Source of the DNA: Perkinsus chesapeaki
Taxonomy: Eukaryota; Perkinsozoa; Perkinsida; Perkinsidae
Assembly (NCBI GenBank): GCA_013115145.1
Contig: JAAPAO010000016.1
Span: 1 to 64,000 of the forward strand
Length of the DNA: 64,000 nucleotides
Direction: 5' to 3'
Under the pieces are notes generated by a model that was not told where the DNA came from, did not search any database, and saw only the letters and a list, made by a program, of their open reading frames with translations. Below, piece by piece: positions 46,501 through 61,230 of this stretch (positions within the stretch are counted from its first letter, which is position 1; every line of letters starts with the position of its first letter). The translations under genes and the position numbers were made by a program.

Positions 46501-46537
46501 GAGTGTGTTTGCTTCCTTTGCTGATGACATGGCATGA
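40544..46537 (+). CDS. Large secreted coiled-coil protein, tandem family member 3
   Basis: ATG 40,544 opens a textbook signal peptide (MLKCLLWGVLASFLSNASA). Phase-2 introns at 40,626-40,670 and 40,740-40,786 join exons reading EYAFGLIPLVEVPEKMTNF and CTDNSPDCLPHRKNKLNRMY. Many small charged helical exons follow, for example VDAAKETLTSKNMLSDEAK, SLEHVTVEGKKAISAIS and KASFKRLSEARKKFSQEID. The 3' end is clean: HLSDTRPLRQQMKRDVHEL, then LAFEDIDDVEGKMYAMQ, then QWADNRRQYTSVFASF, and TGA at 46,535-46,537. I estimate 1,000-1,200 residues. No membrane anchor, enzyme motif or known domain was found. Decayed copies of parts of this gene lie downstream at 46.8, 50.3 and 52.7 kb. Confidence 0.7.
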
Positions 46538-46799
46538 TCATCGCCGTACTCTTATCATCATTGTTGTGTTTAGTAACTGTCACAGAGCTCTTGCGCATGC
46601 GTTGAATTACTTGTAAGAGCAGCTTGCCCTGTTGGTACCAAATATCATAGCTCTATTGGGCGTAGTCTTCCCGGGGTAGAATTACTGTCGTATCATGCTT
46701 CTACCTTCGACTTGTCCAACGTCAGACGTTGAACGTTTTCGAAGCTCTGGTTTGTCTATGCTCTGGCTCTTCACTGTTTCTAAGTTATTATCTGCAATA

Positions 46800-47300
46800 T
46801 CTAGTTATCTGCGCTCCTTGGTAGAGCACATACTTGTCGGGCCTCAGAGCTTGAACATGTGACGGTCGAAGGGAACAAGGCAATGTCAGCCTTGTCCTTG
46901 AAGGAGATTGCTTTGGTCACGGAACTGAGCACTTGTGTGTAAGTTCGTTTCGATGTTATATTCCTGACTGCAAAGGAGCTTACTAGGTACACGGGTCAAT
47001 GCTCCGTTCTGAGGGCCACCGTCAGAGTTGAGGAAAATTCGATGTAATCCAACGGAGTTTCGCTCCTGCTGCAATTTCAGTCAATTCCCCTCGACGACAG
47101 GCGGGCTACGGGTATAGGTGACGCTCGCCCGGAACCCAGCCCCAGCTCGCTCAAGTCGCTCGTGCGACATTTAATATCTTTCGGAAAAAAACACGCCACC
47201 CATGCACCCAGGTGCGAGTGAACCGTGAAGATCGACTTGAGCGGGTAACTGAAAGGGTGAGTTGTATAAATTGGGGAAATATACATTCTAGTCTCAGCAT
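46800..47300 (+). pseudogene. Decayed fragment of coiled-coil gene 3 (internal exon)
   Basis: The segment from about 46,830 matches the exon at 42,400-42,530 of gene 3 (LEHVTVEG motif followed by KAMSALSLKEIALV). It continues through the following intron and the next exon start, with small deletions. The sequence at 46,560-47,300 as a whole is similar to 53,580-54,170 in scattered blocks. No open reading frame spans it. Confidence 0.65.
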
Positions 47301-47857
47301 CGCTTTTACGCTGAGACTCGGACCATGGCGGCGATCGGTTCGAGCCTCTCCCTTACTGCGAATGAACTCGACCTAGTGCGATTGACAAAACGCGAGATGG
47401 GCTAACATTGAATGAAAAAGGACTAGAAGAGGATCATTATTGTAAGCTCACGCCCTTTTGTGCGCATGGCGCCAGTCGCATCGAGCGCACCGCCTGAGCC
47501 ATAGATTCTATGAAACTCCTGAAGTTACACCATAGAGCTGATGGGGTAGGGAGACTATTAGTGATCATGAGCGTGAGGTAGGCGAAAGAGATAAAGATCA
47601 ATAATGTGAAGATTCTCTACGAAAGACTATGTGCGGGTGAGCGCCACCAATAAGCAGATGTCCATAGATTCTTATGGTGACTCGATAGTATAGCCCTTCA
47701 GTAAGAGTCGAGCTACGTATCAATGATACGGTATCATTAGTGAAAGTATCATCCTTTAGGACTGATAAGATCACAGATACTAGTTCCATAAATATCAGAA
47801 TTGGTCATCTGTATGACCCATTACTGGAACCCAAGCATATCTTGAAGATATTAACTT
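47301..47857. other. Stretch without a supported gene
   Basis: No coding signal was found. Parts (for example gataagatcacagatact near 47,764) recur near 54,025, as part of the same duplicated neighbourhood. Confidence 0.4.
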
Positions 47858-48070
47858 CTAATAACAGCTTCTAATAACGCATTGACATGAGACAGGGTGA
47901 TCCTTACAGGCATATGGGTCTTCAATCCGACAATGGGAGAACATGTTAAGGCAAAGGCCGTCCACGCAGAGACAATTTGGAAGAGAGGGTGGACAATCTT
48001 TGTCGCTTTCACAGTTCTGGGCCGCTCCCTTGGATATCATAACCACAAATAACCAGAAAAGGCGATACAT
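47858..48070 (-). CDS. Small secreted 10-cysteine protein
   Basis: This 70-residue protein starts with a signal peptide (MYRLFWLFVVMISKGAAQ). The mature part of about 52 residues holds ten cysteines. The first five are spaced C-x6-C-x6-C-x-C-x4-C and are followed by C-x7-C, C-x6-C, C-x-C and C-x4-C patterns. The opening CESDKDCPP and later CVDGLC resemble EB-module or EGF-like spacing. An even cysteine number fits full disulfide pairing of an extracellular mini-protein. No introns are needed. I do not know its function; a host-facing or defence role would be speculation. Confidence 0.65.
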   Translation of the reverse strand: MYRLFWLFVVMISKGAAQNCESDKDCPPSLPNCLCVDGLCLNMFSHCRIEDPYACKDHPVSCQCVIRSCY

Positions 48071-50267
48071 AGTTAGTGTATGATTAACAACGAAACCTGT
48101 CCAGTCAACAAGTTACGACGCATGTCGTTCGCACGAACCATGCTGAAGTTGCATCCTGCTGCTGCAGAATTCCCAGAAGCATCCCCGCCATGACGCAGAT
48201 ATGAGCTATCAGCTTATTTCCGCGTCACAGTTCGGTGTCGTTTTCTGTACATCATGTACAGAAGACTGACCACTGGAGTCCGCCTGGATACTACTCGATC
48301 TCATTCCGACACATTATATATATCGAAGTACGATAATCGGAGCACATAGAACATTCTCAACGCGGCACAACTCCTAGAAGTGTTGGGCGACATGTAAGCA
48401 CCGTGGATAAGCAGATGGATCGCTAAGAGAGGGGAGAGCTGGAAAATTATGTGAGGTTCCCTGCAACCATGAGGACTCCGCTGAAACCATTACTCTTGCG
48501 CTTCTTTCCTGAAAGAGCTGCCCAACCGACCTCTCAGGGAGTGAGTCGAAGACACCATTTCAGGGTCGAGGCCCTCAAAGATGGATGGCCGGCGGCCGCA
48601 GCGATTTGAAAAATCTATAGCAGTCTGTGTAACCTCGAACTCTTGTGGTCGAACGTTTTACATCATGGATCGCATTTCTCCCGTTTCACAGAGCAGCTTC
48701 CTTCCGCTCACAACTTGTGACACATTACATGTCACAGTGTCATACGGGAATAGTTTATACATGAGTGAGAGAGAGGTAAAGTAGAGTTGTACGCGTGCCA
48801 CTGAGCTTACGAATCACAATGTAGCTAACTCCGATGCATAACCTTATTTATTGCAGACTCGAAGTGAGGGTCTTAACTACTTGATTTCAAGAGCTTCTGA
48901 GTAGCTCTCGGTGAGTTGTCACCGCTTACATTGTCTTTATGGCTTATCATGTATTAGAGCACGTAGCAGGGATGAGTACCCGATTGGAAACCGTCGACTG
49001 AAGCAGTCAAGAATTGTGCTTGACAGTCGAGTCCTGGCTTCCAGTCTGGACAGAGGGTTTCTACGATCCCTGAGGTTCTTCTTCTTGTCCTTAGTTGTCT
49101 CTTTCACTTGTGTTTGAGAGGCGACTTGTATCATCCCCAAACTAAGAGTCCATCCTCTTTAACCAAGTCTGACATTGAGTTCTATCACGGTGGCTAAAAC
49201 AAGACATGTCATTAAAGCTAAACATCCTCACTTTTATTATGGGGTATTAACTAACTTTGACAGTGAATTATAACTCATGGACCTGTCGTTCAAACATTGC
49301 TATAGGTCCTATGGACGACTGTCTCAGAGATTGAGGACACTACTAAGAAAGACTCTCTGTAATATCAACTTTCCATGAAGCTTGGATAGCGGGCATCAGG
49401 CGTCACAACGACGTTAAGAGGCTGCATCGTATGGCTATCCTCATGACAGTGCCATAGCATAACCTCAAGACAGCGCCGAGACCTTGGTTTCGTAGGGAAA
49501 GGGACCTCTACTTGTGTGCAGAAAGTCTCGATGGGTGGTCTCCGCGAACCGCTTGTGTGCAGATTTATTGATGAACGAAACACCAAGAACCCTGAGATTC
49601 TAAACGTTACTAAAAACATTACAATGTTGAATGAGCAAGTAAGACTAGCGCTAGAGAGACAGTTCACAAGATATAGTCTCCATCGCACAAGTAATCCTCA
49701 TCTTGGACACTTGTAACATCCTAAGCCATCATGCCGGAACCGGCACACTTGTTACAATCTCCGCCAAATTCCCTCATCTGTGTGTGACCCATCCTCCCGT
49801 ATGTGTATGTAGACCACTCCGGATATGCGGCTCAAGCAGCGTGGATTGTGGAATGTTTCACTCCAAGGCGAGTCGCCTATCACTCTCTAGCACAAATCTC
49901 GCCTTTTCCCTTTTTGAGCACATGGCATGTCGCCGTACCATGGAGCACTTTCAAGATACGTCTAATACGAGGCAGCGATATCTCTGCGTTAACCTAGCGC
50001 CGCTTGGCACGGTGTTTGAGGGTCCGATATCTGTTTTATGAGTTTCGGGTTCACCTGGCTTCTTTGATCGGTTTCCTGTGAAGCCTAGTCAACACTATGC
50101 ACTCAATACTGCAACTATGCTTATTACTATGTCAGGATACTACACTTGCTAAAATGCAACGGCTCCACAGTAGTGCGGGGATTATATAGTTTCATATGCT
50201 CATTCTTACTGTCGCGCTGGTTGATACTATTACTCGTCTTATAGTCATACCCACTGAGCTGGCTGTG
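48071..50267. other. Stretch without a supported gene
   Basis: Short ORFs occur on both strands. The + strand ORF at 49,516-49,716 (FIDERNTKNPEILNVTKNI) has protein-like composition but no splice partner or homologue in the window. I see no repeats apart from faint similarity to the neighbouring duplicated blocks. Confidence 0.35.
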
Positions 50268-50790
50268 CCGAGAGACAGGCGCGACGACGGTACGAAAACG
50301 ACACTCCTTGATAGGGATTCCCTATTAGGGAAGTGTTTAAGGTAAATATAACAGCGCTGTGGTTGCATAGCCGCTAGGCTGACACGTCCTCGGAGATATC
50401 TACCTTGCTGAAGCAGAAAACCTGAAGCACTCAACAAAACTGAGAGAATGAATTCAATCTTTATTGAACCGCGAAAAATGAGCGAAAACAGCAGGTGAGC
50501 GGGCCCCAGCGCGGCAACTTCTACGAGCTCCGCAGACACTTGTCGAATACGCGGCCCCTACAGCAGCAGATGAGGATGAGATGTCCACGAGTTGGACAAG
50601 GAACTTGAAGTCGCAAATAAGAGGCTTGATAAGGGCAAATAAAGCAAATGAGGGGAAAGATGGCTATCTTTAAATCATCAACTTCAACAGTAAGCCTCTC
50701 TTGCTTTACATTATTATGTCTTTATTCTAGACAATAAGCAGATAATCGCCGCCAATACACGAGTATGTTTGGTTCCTTCGCTTAGCCATT
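50268..50790 (+). pseudogene. Decayed fragment of coiled-coil gene 3 (3' region)
   Basis: The left part (50,268-50,485) matches gene 3 at about 43,985-44,200, and the right part (50,500-50,790) matches 46,165-46,520, including the intron gtaagcctctcttgct. Roughly 2 kb of gene sequence between them is missing. Exon frames are broken by stops and shifts, such as MKRDVHEL turned out of frame. This is a deleted, dead copy of the 3' end. Confidence 0.8.
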
Positions 50791-51087
50791 TTACCTTGAA
50801 ATGCTTCGGGAATTATTGAACATTTGAAGTAGGCTCTCGGTTTGATGCCTCATGGTAACGCTACTGGTCGTGGCCGAATTTCGGGCAACTCTCTAAAGTT
50901 GTGTGGAGGTTGGAGACATCAGTCTCCGGCATTTTAGGTGCCACCTTACCCCTTGAGCCGCTTTCAAATAACCAATCCTTTGGGCTTCATAGGATGCTAT
51001 CATAGCATTGCTATGGCATCGGCCTCAGCTCCCCCGAGGGGCCGGACAATACCCTTGTATTCTGCTTCTTCAGCTATCTGACTGTTC

Positions 51088-51111
51088 ATGATGATGATGA
51101 TGATGATGATG
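51088..51111. repeat. (ATG)8 trinucleotide microsatellite
   Basis: Eight consecutive atg units occur in a non-coding stretch. Confidence 0.95.
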
Positions 51112-51333
51112 CTGTTCTCGCTTCCAGTATCAGTTGTTAACGGGATGAACAGATGGCAACGAGAGGAGCCTTCGGAATTGACAAACACCACAATGGGATT
51201 GTACCCGATTGTCAAGAAAGGTTTTGTCAAGGTTAACTAACATATAAGAATCCATTGACTAGTCCATATTTGCACCGAAGAGCGCGCCGAGCCTTCTCAG
51301 CTCTGGGCACTGCTCGTTGTGCCTCACTGACAT

Positions 51334-51675
51334 CTACGCAGAATGATCTTGGTAAAAAGCATCACTCCAGAACTGAGTCAGAATGCAGACCTTCCCCTCC
51401 TGGAATCTCGCCAGTATCATGCCTCTGAACACACCACCAGATTGCTTGACCAGCTTAGGGCAGTCGCCACCCTTTATATGAGCATAAGTACGATAGGATG
51501 ACTTTTTAACCACGTAGTAACATTTGAATTTTTGGTCGGGTTTTTTGTAGAGGATCACCGTGCTGTCATTCTTGAAAACCACATTGCCATCGATGTAGTA
51601 ACCCGCAGTACCGCCGGGTTCGTAAATCCCTTCCAAACACATACCCACAAACGGCAGGAGGAAAAGCAGCTTCAT
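51334..51675 (-). CDS. Small secreted protein family, copy 3 (intact)
   Basis: The 113-residue single-exon protein starts MKLLFLLPFVGMCLEGIYEP, in which the first 13 or so residues form a short signal peptide. Family motifs follow: YYIDGNVVFKNDSTVILY, a Lys/Tyr-rich strand, IKGGDCPKLV and QSGGVFRG. The overall layout is strand, turn, strand with three or four conserved cysteines. The C-terminus after the GGVF motif varies between copies. No anchor is present, so it is probably secreted. The start is the only ATG consistent with the signal peptide shared by all copies. A conserved upstream block lies 150 bases before it. Family and function unknown. Confidence 0.85.
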   Translation of the reverse strand: MKLLFLLPFVGMCLEGIYEPGGTAGYYIDGNVVFKNDSTVILYKKPDQKFKCYYVVKKSSYRTYAHIKGGDCPKLVKQSGGVFRGMILARFQEGKVCILTQFWSDAFYQDHSA

Positions 51676-51824
51676 TGGGTAACTAGTAATGGTGGAGAAG
51701 AATTACAAGTATTACTAGAACTGCGAAGGAGAGATCGAATAGTGTTGCCCGAAAGTTATCCGCGGAGGAAACCCCACGATGTAGTGGTGAGGGGTTTGCC
51801 GCTCGCAAGGCTTCATGTCGGTAA

Positions 51825-51860
51825 GGTTGTGGAGCTATGGGACGCGGTGGCGCCATGGAG
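51825..51860 (-). promoter_or_regulatory. Conserved upstream block of the small secreted family, copy 3
   Basis: The sequence (ending gacgcggtggcgccatggag) lies 150 bases before the start at 51,675 and matches the equivalent positions upstream of copies at 38.4, 59.5 and 61.6 kb. A second conserved word further upstream (gcttgtcgctggc, near 51,924) also occurs near 59,810. Confidence 0.55.
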
Positions 51861-52680
51861 CACTCAGTGCTCCGTACTACCCATACTGATCTCTCCTTAT
51901 GTACAACGGTCGCGATTACAGAGCTTGTCGCTGGCTTAGTGCGTAGTGCCCCTGGCTTCGGAGTCGTCCGCCAGACTACGGCTTTGAGGTTCCGTGACGT
52001 TTGGTCGGAATTCCTAAGCTCAAGAAGCTCAAGCGTAATGCTCGAGACGTCTCTCCTGGTCTCTCTATGCACTGTATACTCATACACCTAACTTCGTCAT
52101 ACAACTGCTAGACAGACTTCACTTAGACACACAGTTCGAGACGGATATCAGTTTGAGATTATCGATATTATAAGGATCAGGTGCACATAGTATCCCTTTG
52201 AAAGCGTAGGGGTTGTTGTTCCTCCATATAATGTAATCTCCCAGCTCAAGGGGGAGCCTCGACAATGATGACAAATATTCGATGGAGCAACGTCGGTCTT
52301 TAATCAATCACAATGGTACCGCCTAACAAGGAACGATGCACGCTAAAGATATATCACTCTACCTTCCTAGGCAATATTCCCCCCTCAGCTGAGCCGATCC
52401 TGTTCTGACGTTGACCAATGACTTGAAATCCGCTCCTGTGACAGAAGTTCTGTCGGAAGTCTTATTATTTTTGTGGACAAGATGATTCTTACTCCTATAA
52501 CAGAATACTCTTTTCACTGCTACGGAAGCATCGAGGATGGTCGAGCTTCGCTGTTGTCCGTCCATGGTGGAAGATCCGTCGTATCATAGTAGCTACATGA
52601 TTTTCAAACACAGACTGAAGAGCTGTACCACTTGGCCTTCCGGTAAACTATTACTAGTACGTGAGCCATTATCACTTTTC

Positions 52681-53620
52681 ACGCTTAAATAGAGGGTATT
52701 GGCTTCACTTCTATTTAACATATTGGCTCTGAAAGCTCCAGGAGCTTTGAAAGCTGATGCGTTACCAGAACTTGGCAACATTACAGAGACTCTGTAACAG
52801 AGTGAGCGCATTTGGGGTCGTTTTTTGTAACCTTGCTGCAGGGAGTTTTGTTTCCCCTTGTTCACATTTTTGACAAGCCGAACAATATCCTATTTGTGGA
52901 TTCAACGTAAAGCCTGATCAGCGTGGCTTGCTGCTACTGCCTTCTAGATTCCAGGCCCAAAAACTGCACAGACAACTCACCAGATTGCTTGCCTCTCAGA
53001 AAGAATAAACTGAATAGGATGTACAATCAAGTGCTCTATTTGCTTGATAAATCTTATGAAGCACAGCGGAGGTAAACAGTCGCTCGTGAAACCCTCAGTC
53101 AAAGTTTGGTGAAAGTCTTTCACCGTGAGACTCAATGCCACTCAAGTAGTGGGATCCTCGGGTTCAAGTAGTCAACTCGGGATGTTGGGTGAAGCCTGAG
53201 GTGATGTGTTTTTTGGGGCTCACAGTACAGCGCTACTGCAACAACCATTAGGATATCGACAGGCTGAGTCTGACATCACAGACACATTCTTCAGTGCGCG
53301 CATCTGCTGGCAATGTCTTCCCGTAGTTATTTGTTCTTCTTCGTGAAGCACATATCCGTCCTGCCTCAGAGTTTGGCTCAAGCCCTCGATGGCCTAGTGT
53401 TCAGGCTTGAACACGTGACGGTCGAGGGGAACAAGGCAATCTCGCTCTTGCCCTTGAAGCAGATTACTTTGGTCACTGAATGGAGCACTGCTCCAGAAGC
53501 AGCATTGTGTGAATTCGATTGGGTGTTACCTCTCTGACCTCAAAGAGGCTCCCTAGGTACACAGTAACACGTTCCGTCTGGTGGCCTACCCTCAGGCTTA
53601 AGGAGAGTTTGACCTAATCC
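52681..53620 (+). pseudogene. Decayed 5' copy of coiled-coil gene 3
   Basis: The copy matches the gene 3 start and first exons: ACG replaces the ATG at 52,681, and a TAG stop follows at the fourth codon. Equivalents of exon 2 (near 52,845) and exon 3 (from 52,955: NCTDNSPDCLPLRKNK) are recognisable with their introns. A later part (53,340-53,530) matches the SLAQ...LEHVTVEG exon of gene 3 and is open over 70 residues, but it is joined to exon 3 by a deletion. Loss of the start and the early stop make it a pseudogene. Confidence 0.8.
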
Positions 53621-54453
53621 CAACCGAGTTTTTTGCTGAAACTGATACTATTTCCGTCCGAGTACAAGCCGACGACGGGTACCCTGGCCGGGCTCGCTCG
53701 AGTCACTTGCGCGACATGTAAAGTTTTTAGAAAAAATCCTCCCTTCGCAGTAAGGAGGGATTGAACTGCAAGGACTGACTTGAACTTGTGGCCTAAGGGC
53801 TGAGTTGTATGTTCCTATGGATGAGCCCTGCCTACTACGAGGCTCTGGCCAAGATGGAGTGAACTAGGAAGGGACGTGGAAAATACAATCGATGCAACGC
53901 CGTTTCATGCGCATGAGGCCAGTCCTATCGAGCGCACGCAGGTATCCACAGATTCTAACAACAGAGGTCTTCAATGAGAGTCGAGTTACGTGTAGTTAGT
54001 AAAAGGGTTACCTTTCAGGAATGATAAGATCACAGATACTGTGTAAGTCAATCTTAGAACCTGCTCATCTGTACACCCATCGCTCCTATCAGTATTGTTG
54101 TGTTAGAGTAACTGTCACAGGGATTTTGCGCATGCGTGCCAAATTACTGCGCGCCACGAAATTGTCTTCCAACCGATAAGCGCCACTTGCTACGGTTTCA
54201 TCGCATCGATATGCTCTCGTTCTCCTATTAGTACGCGACTATTGCGCATTTGTTCTAATTGCCTTTGGTTGAGTTTGTTAATAGGACGCATCGAACGGCT
54301 ACAACGAATTTGCCATTGACAGTTGTTAAGGACGGCGGTATCTGCACACTACCTGCTACGCTTGTACAGTTTTTCTACTAGAAAGGGTTTAAAGGGCATC
54401 ATAGTGAATAGCTTATGTATAGTCGACGGTATCAATAATAGTCTATTCGTAAT

Positions 54454-57968
<3,515 letters not shown>

Positions 57969-59184
57969 ACTTATGCATGAGGTTTCGGGTAAATTCGAAC
58001 TTATCTGCTGCAATTGTTGTGTTTGTTGTTGAGTTACTGAGTCAATCGATTAATAGCATTGTTAGAACAAGCAGCTATACTGGAGGACGAACTGATCTGG
58101 GAGTATCTGCCGAATCAAGGACGATAACAAGTTAACATATGGGCTACGCGATGCTCACTCACGCATTGGCTACGCGGTTGTGCTGAGATAAGCTCACTGA
58201 AGGTGCTTGAACGTCCTGTCTTAGCCGCTTCCTTGAGATGTTCCTAGCTGAGTGTACCTCAGCAAGATAGCAAATGACCTCCACTGGAGGTCCTCCGGCA
58301 ATATTGCCAATACGATATTGGTATTAAAGGTATCTATCACCAATTTGGCATTGTTCGCGGAATCCCTACAAGACTTCGGAACAGACAGCCTTCCGAGCAA
58401 ACATGAACGAATGAAACCCAAATATAGACATGTGAGTCTCAGACCGGTTTGGTTTTAATGCAGAGCTGAGAGATGAGGAGGTAAGGCACTGCACGTCCAA
58501 AATGCACACTGCGGAAAGCTCTGTAGGACGCCTACGAGATGTCTTTTCGTAATGAACAAGGTGTACCGCTTGGGTTACAACGATGATCTACAACTAGTTG
58601 TGTATATTTTAGAGTCTATTTTGGAGTCTATCTCTCTGGGGCCTGAAATCCATTAGAAAAGCACAATCTCAGCTCGAATACGGAAATGAAGCAAACCTTG
58701 ACGGCAACAACGGCAACATGACGGTCTCCACTCATGACTTATCGCGTATTTCTGAAGTCGCAAAATCTACGAGATACTTCCCGAGATGCTGACGTGGGGG
58801 TCGCTAAGCCAGCACGGAAGGAGTTCAGACCCTTAGTATGCTCAATCCCTTACAGCAAAGTTTCGGCTCCAGTCCGAGAGATGCCACCGATTTATGGGTT
58901 GCGAATTTACTCCGATATTTACTCTGATTCAAAGCCCGCAAAATAGGGAACATTCCCCGTCATTTACTACTAGTGTGGACTCAACGCCAAGCCTGCGGGG
59001 ATGACGAATAAAAAGCTTGGCCTATGTGCAGGCTAACTGGGCACTAGATACCCCAAGTGAATAGCACATGAGCAATGACAAGAGCATACTGGATCATCCA
59101 TCCTCAGTGATGGGATAAATTTGCACAGAAGAAATAGTCGTTGCACCCCAGAGCTTGAGGACTCCAGATAGATCGACGAGGTGC
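57969..59184. other. Intergenic stretch
   Basis: This lies between the convergent MCM5 gene (+) and a small secreted-protein gene (-). Two short + strand ORFs (58,252-58,458 and 58,734-58,946) have no motif. No repeat was recognised. Confidence 0.4.
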
Positions 59185-59532
59185 CTAGGGAGAGGCCTTC
59201 TCATAAGAAGGGATATTCGCAGTCTGAAATACATAACAGGTTTCGTTGTTCTCGCCGCCGCATTCGGCAACTAGACTCTTGCCGGAGAGGATACCACCAG
59301 ATTCTGAGATCATCTTAGAACATTCATCACCGGATATGAGAGTTTCATGTTCCCCCCACGGTGAGAAGCAGCACCTGAAGGATTGGCCAGAACTCCTATA
59401 GAGAGTCACAGTACCGTTCTTCAAGAAGACGATCTTGCCATCGATGTAGTGATCACCAGGACCGGAAGGTATATAAGTCCCTTCGAGACATATACCTAGG
59501 CCGACAAGCGGCAGTAGGAAGAGCAACTTCAT
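59185..59532 (-). CDS. Small secreted protein family, copy 4 (intact)
   Basis: The 115-residue protein starts MKLLFLLPLVGLGICLEGTY; the first 15 residues form the signal peptide. Motifs in order: DHYIDGKIVFLKNGTVTLY near residues 28-46, a Cys pair (FRCCFSP), ISGDECSKMISESGGILSG near 66-84, and a Cys-containing tail (NNETCYVF). An upstream in-frame extension to 59,598 is open, but I chose 59,532 because the MKLL signal peptide is shared by all copies. The conserved upstream block lies 189 bases before this start. Confidence 0.85.
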   Translation of the reverse strand: MKLLFLLPLVGLGICLEGTYIPSGPGDHYIDGKIVFLKNGTVTLYRSSGQSFRCCFSPWGEHETLISGDECSKMISESGGILSGKSLVAECGGENNETCYVFQTANIPSYEKASP

Positions 59533-61230
59533 CGGATAGCCAGCAAAGGCGAAGGACACTGAAGAGGGGAAACCGAATACGATTTCTTCATGCCGCATCT
59601 GCCTACAGAACTTGAGGAATTCTCTAGTGCTCCCTTATGTGAAATCAGAACGCGAGTAGACGTGGTGAACTACATTCCCGGAGTGGAATTGTGACAGGAG
59701 GCCCCCCTGTGACGAAGACTGGGGATCATAGGACATGGTGGCGCCATGGAGCACAGCCCAGAATCATTTTGGTACATATGCACAAAGGCCAATCGCGCGG
59801 TTACAAAGCTTGTCGCTGGCGGACTGCCAGTTCTCACGAATGGAAATCTCACCAGTATGGCGATCAATAGAGCGACTGACAACTAACAGGATATCTCCTC
59901 ATGACGCCAGAACCAAGGGGGCTCCAGCGTCTCATGTGGTCACCGTGTAGTGAACAGTCATAGATATGTTCTGGTAACACAACTTCTGAGTCAGCAGTGC
60001 TGACCAGACTTCGTGCTAAATGATTAAATCAAACAGATGTCAATAATGAAAAGGCAAGGTGCCCAAGTCGGTGGCTAGCCATTCCAACTCATCCCTATGT
60101 TGTGACGGAGGAAGCGAGAGACGTGACGCGGGGAGGCCGATATGAGAAAGACCACGTTACGATCCTCATCAGTGTAAGACAGTTCACCTAGTAAGCCTGC
60201 AACTGATTCTTGAAGGATCATTCTTCAGTATCTCACAGGCGGTGGGTAGTTAATTTTGAACGAACCTTGCTGAGTGGCTCCGGAACGGGCGTGGGCCCAC
60301 TCAGCGGGCTCAACAAGGCTCGGGCTTATTCTGACAGAATGAGCACCACAGAGTAACTCTGACAGAATTCTTCTGTGGTGGCAGTCGGATACACAACCAT
60401 ATAGCCATCTTACAGGCTATAGGTATACTGCAAATATACTTTATAACGTATAAATATAGCCTGTAAGGGTAAGGCGGACATCAGCGTACGAGTGGTCTAT
60501 TATTCTTATGATGCGATTTCGTGGCTCCGAAGAGTGTCAATAATGAGCAAATTCACGAGTCTGGCAGGCTACAAGCCATGGACCATCTGGGGCTGGTTGG
60601 GTATAACACCCGTCTTCGCACCTTGCTTGCGTAATAAAACCCTCGTTAACGCCCCACATGTGGACCCGTATTCGTTGGGTGACGTCAAAGATGAGTAGGA
60701 GAGCGCCATCAAGGTGGTACGCCGAACCGTTTGTTCAGGGCCATGCGACCTTCGCATGCCTGAAGGTGACGTTGTCCAGTGCCGTTTCGGTTCATTAGCG
60801 AGCAACCTAGGTCCGTAACAGAGAGGTCGTTTCTCTGTCCTATGCAGGCTGTCCTCCGGTCATCTCCGATGTGCCCATGTGCTCGTGGTAGCATAGCGTG
60901 GCACTACCGGTTGCAGTTCACTTACTTCCGCATTATACGCCACGATAGAATTTCCACACTTCCGGAGCCAGAGACTTATTTGCTCGGAAGGTCTCAAATG
61001 AATTCGCTCTTGAATTCCCTTTTGAGACAGCGAGATTTGGTTCAGTAGAGTACCAACACAAAAACGACGGGACGGGCGAGAAAAAATGTTAGCGCAGGTG
61101 TGCGTAGCTAGACACTGCAAATACAAATGTACAGCACAACAAACTTTCTCGCAGTCCTCGGTGTTGGCATCAAGCCTGCGAGTCCGATGCAGGTGTTGCA
61201 ACCATATGATGAGGACCGCCAGAAATTTTG
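59533..61230. other. Intergenic stretch with one conserved block
   Basis: Apart from the upstream block at 59,721-59,751 this stretch has no supported gene. A + strand reading at 60,543-60,698 (MSKFTSLAGYKPWTIWGW, then NAPHVDPYSLGDVKDE) is protein-like but no splice partner was found. Short direct similarity to the (-) gene neighbourhood at 51.9 kb continues to about 59,830. Confidence 0.4.
59721..59751 (-). promoter_or_regulatory. Conserved upstream block of the small secreted family, copy 4
   Basis: The core acatggtggcgccatggag is shared with the blocks upstream of copies 1 and 3 at a similar distance (189 bases here). Confidence 0.5.

Noticed and set aside
51683-52087. 134-codon - strand ORF upstream of small secreted gene copy 3
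   Set aside because: It covers the non-coding conserved upstream block, and its equivalent in the other copies is not open.
52593-52865. - strand ORF similar to one at 40,524-40,724
   Set aside because: Both are complements of the 5' end of coiled-coil gene 3 and its decayed copy. The + strand has the signal peptide and introns in proper phase.
60492-60698. Possible ABC-transporter N-terminal exon
   Set aside because: A vague resemblance of a Trp/Pro-rich reading to ABCC N-termini, with no supporting exons or transport motifs nearby.
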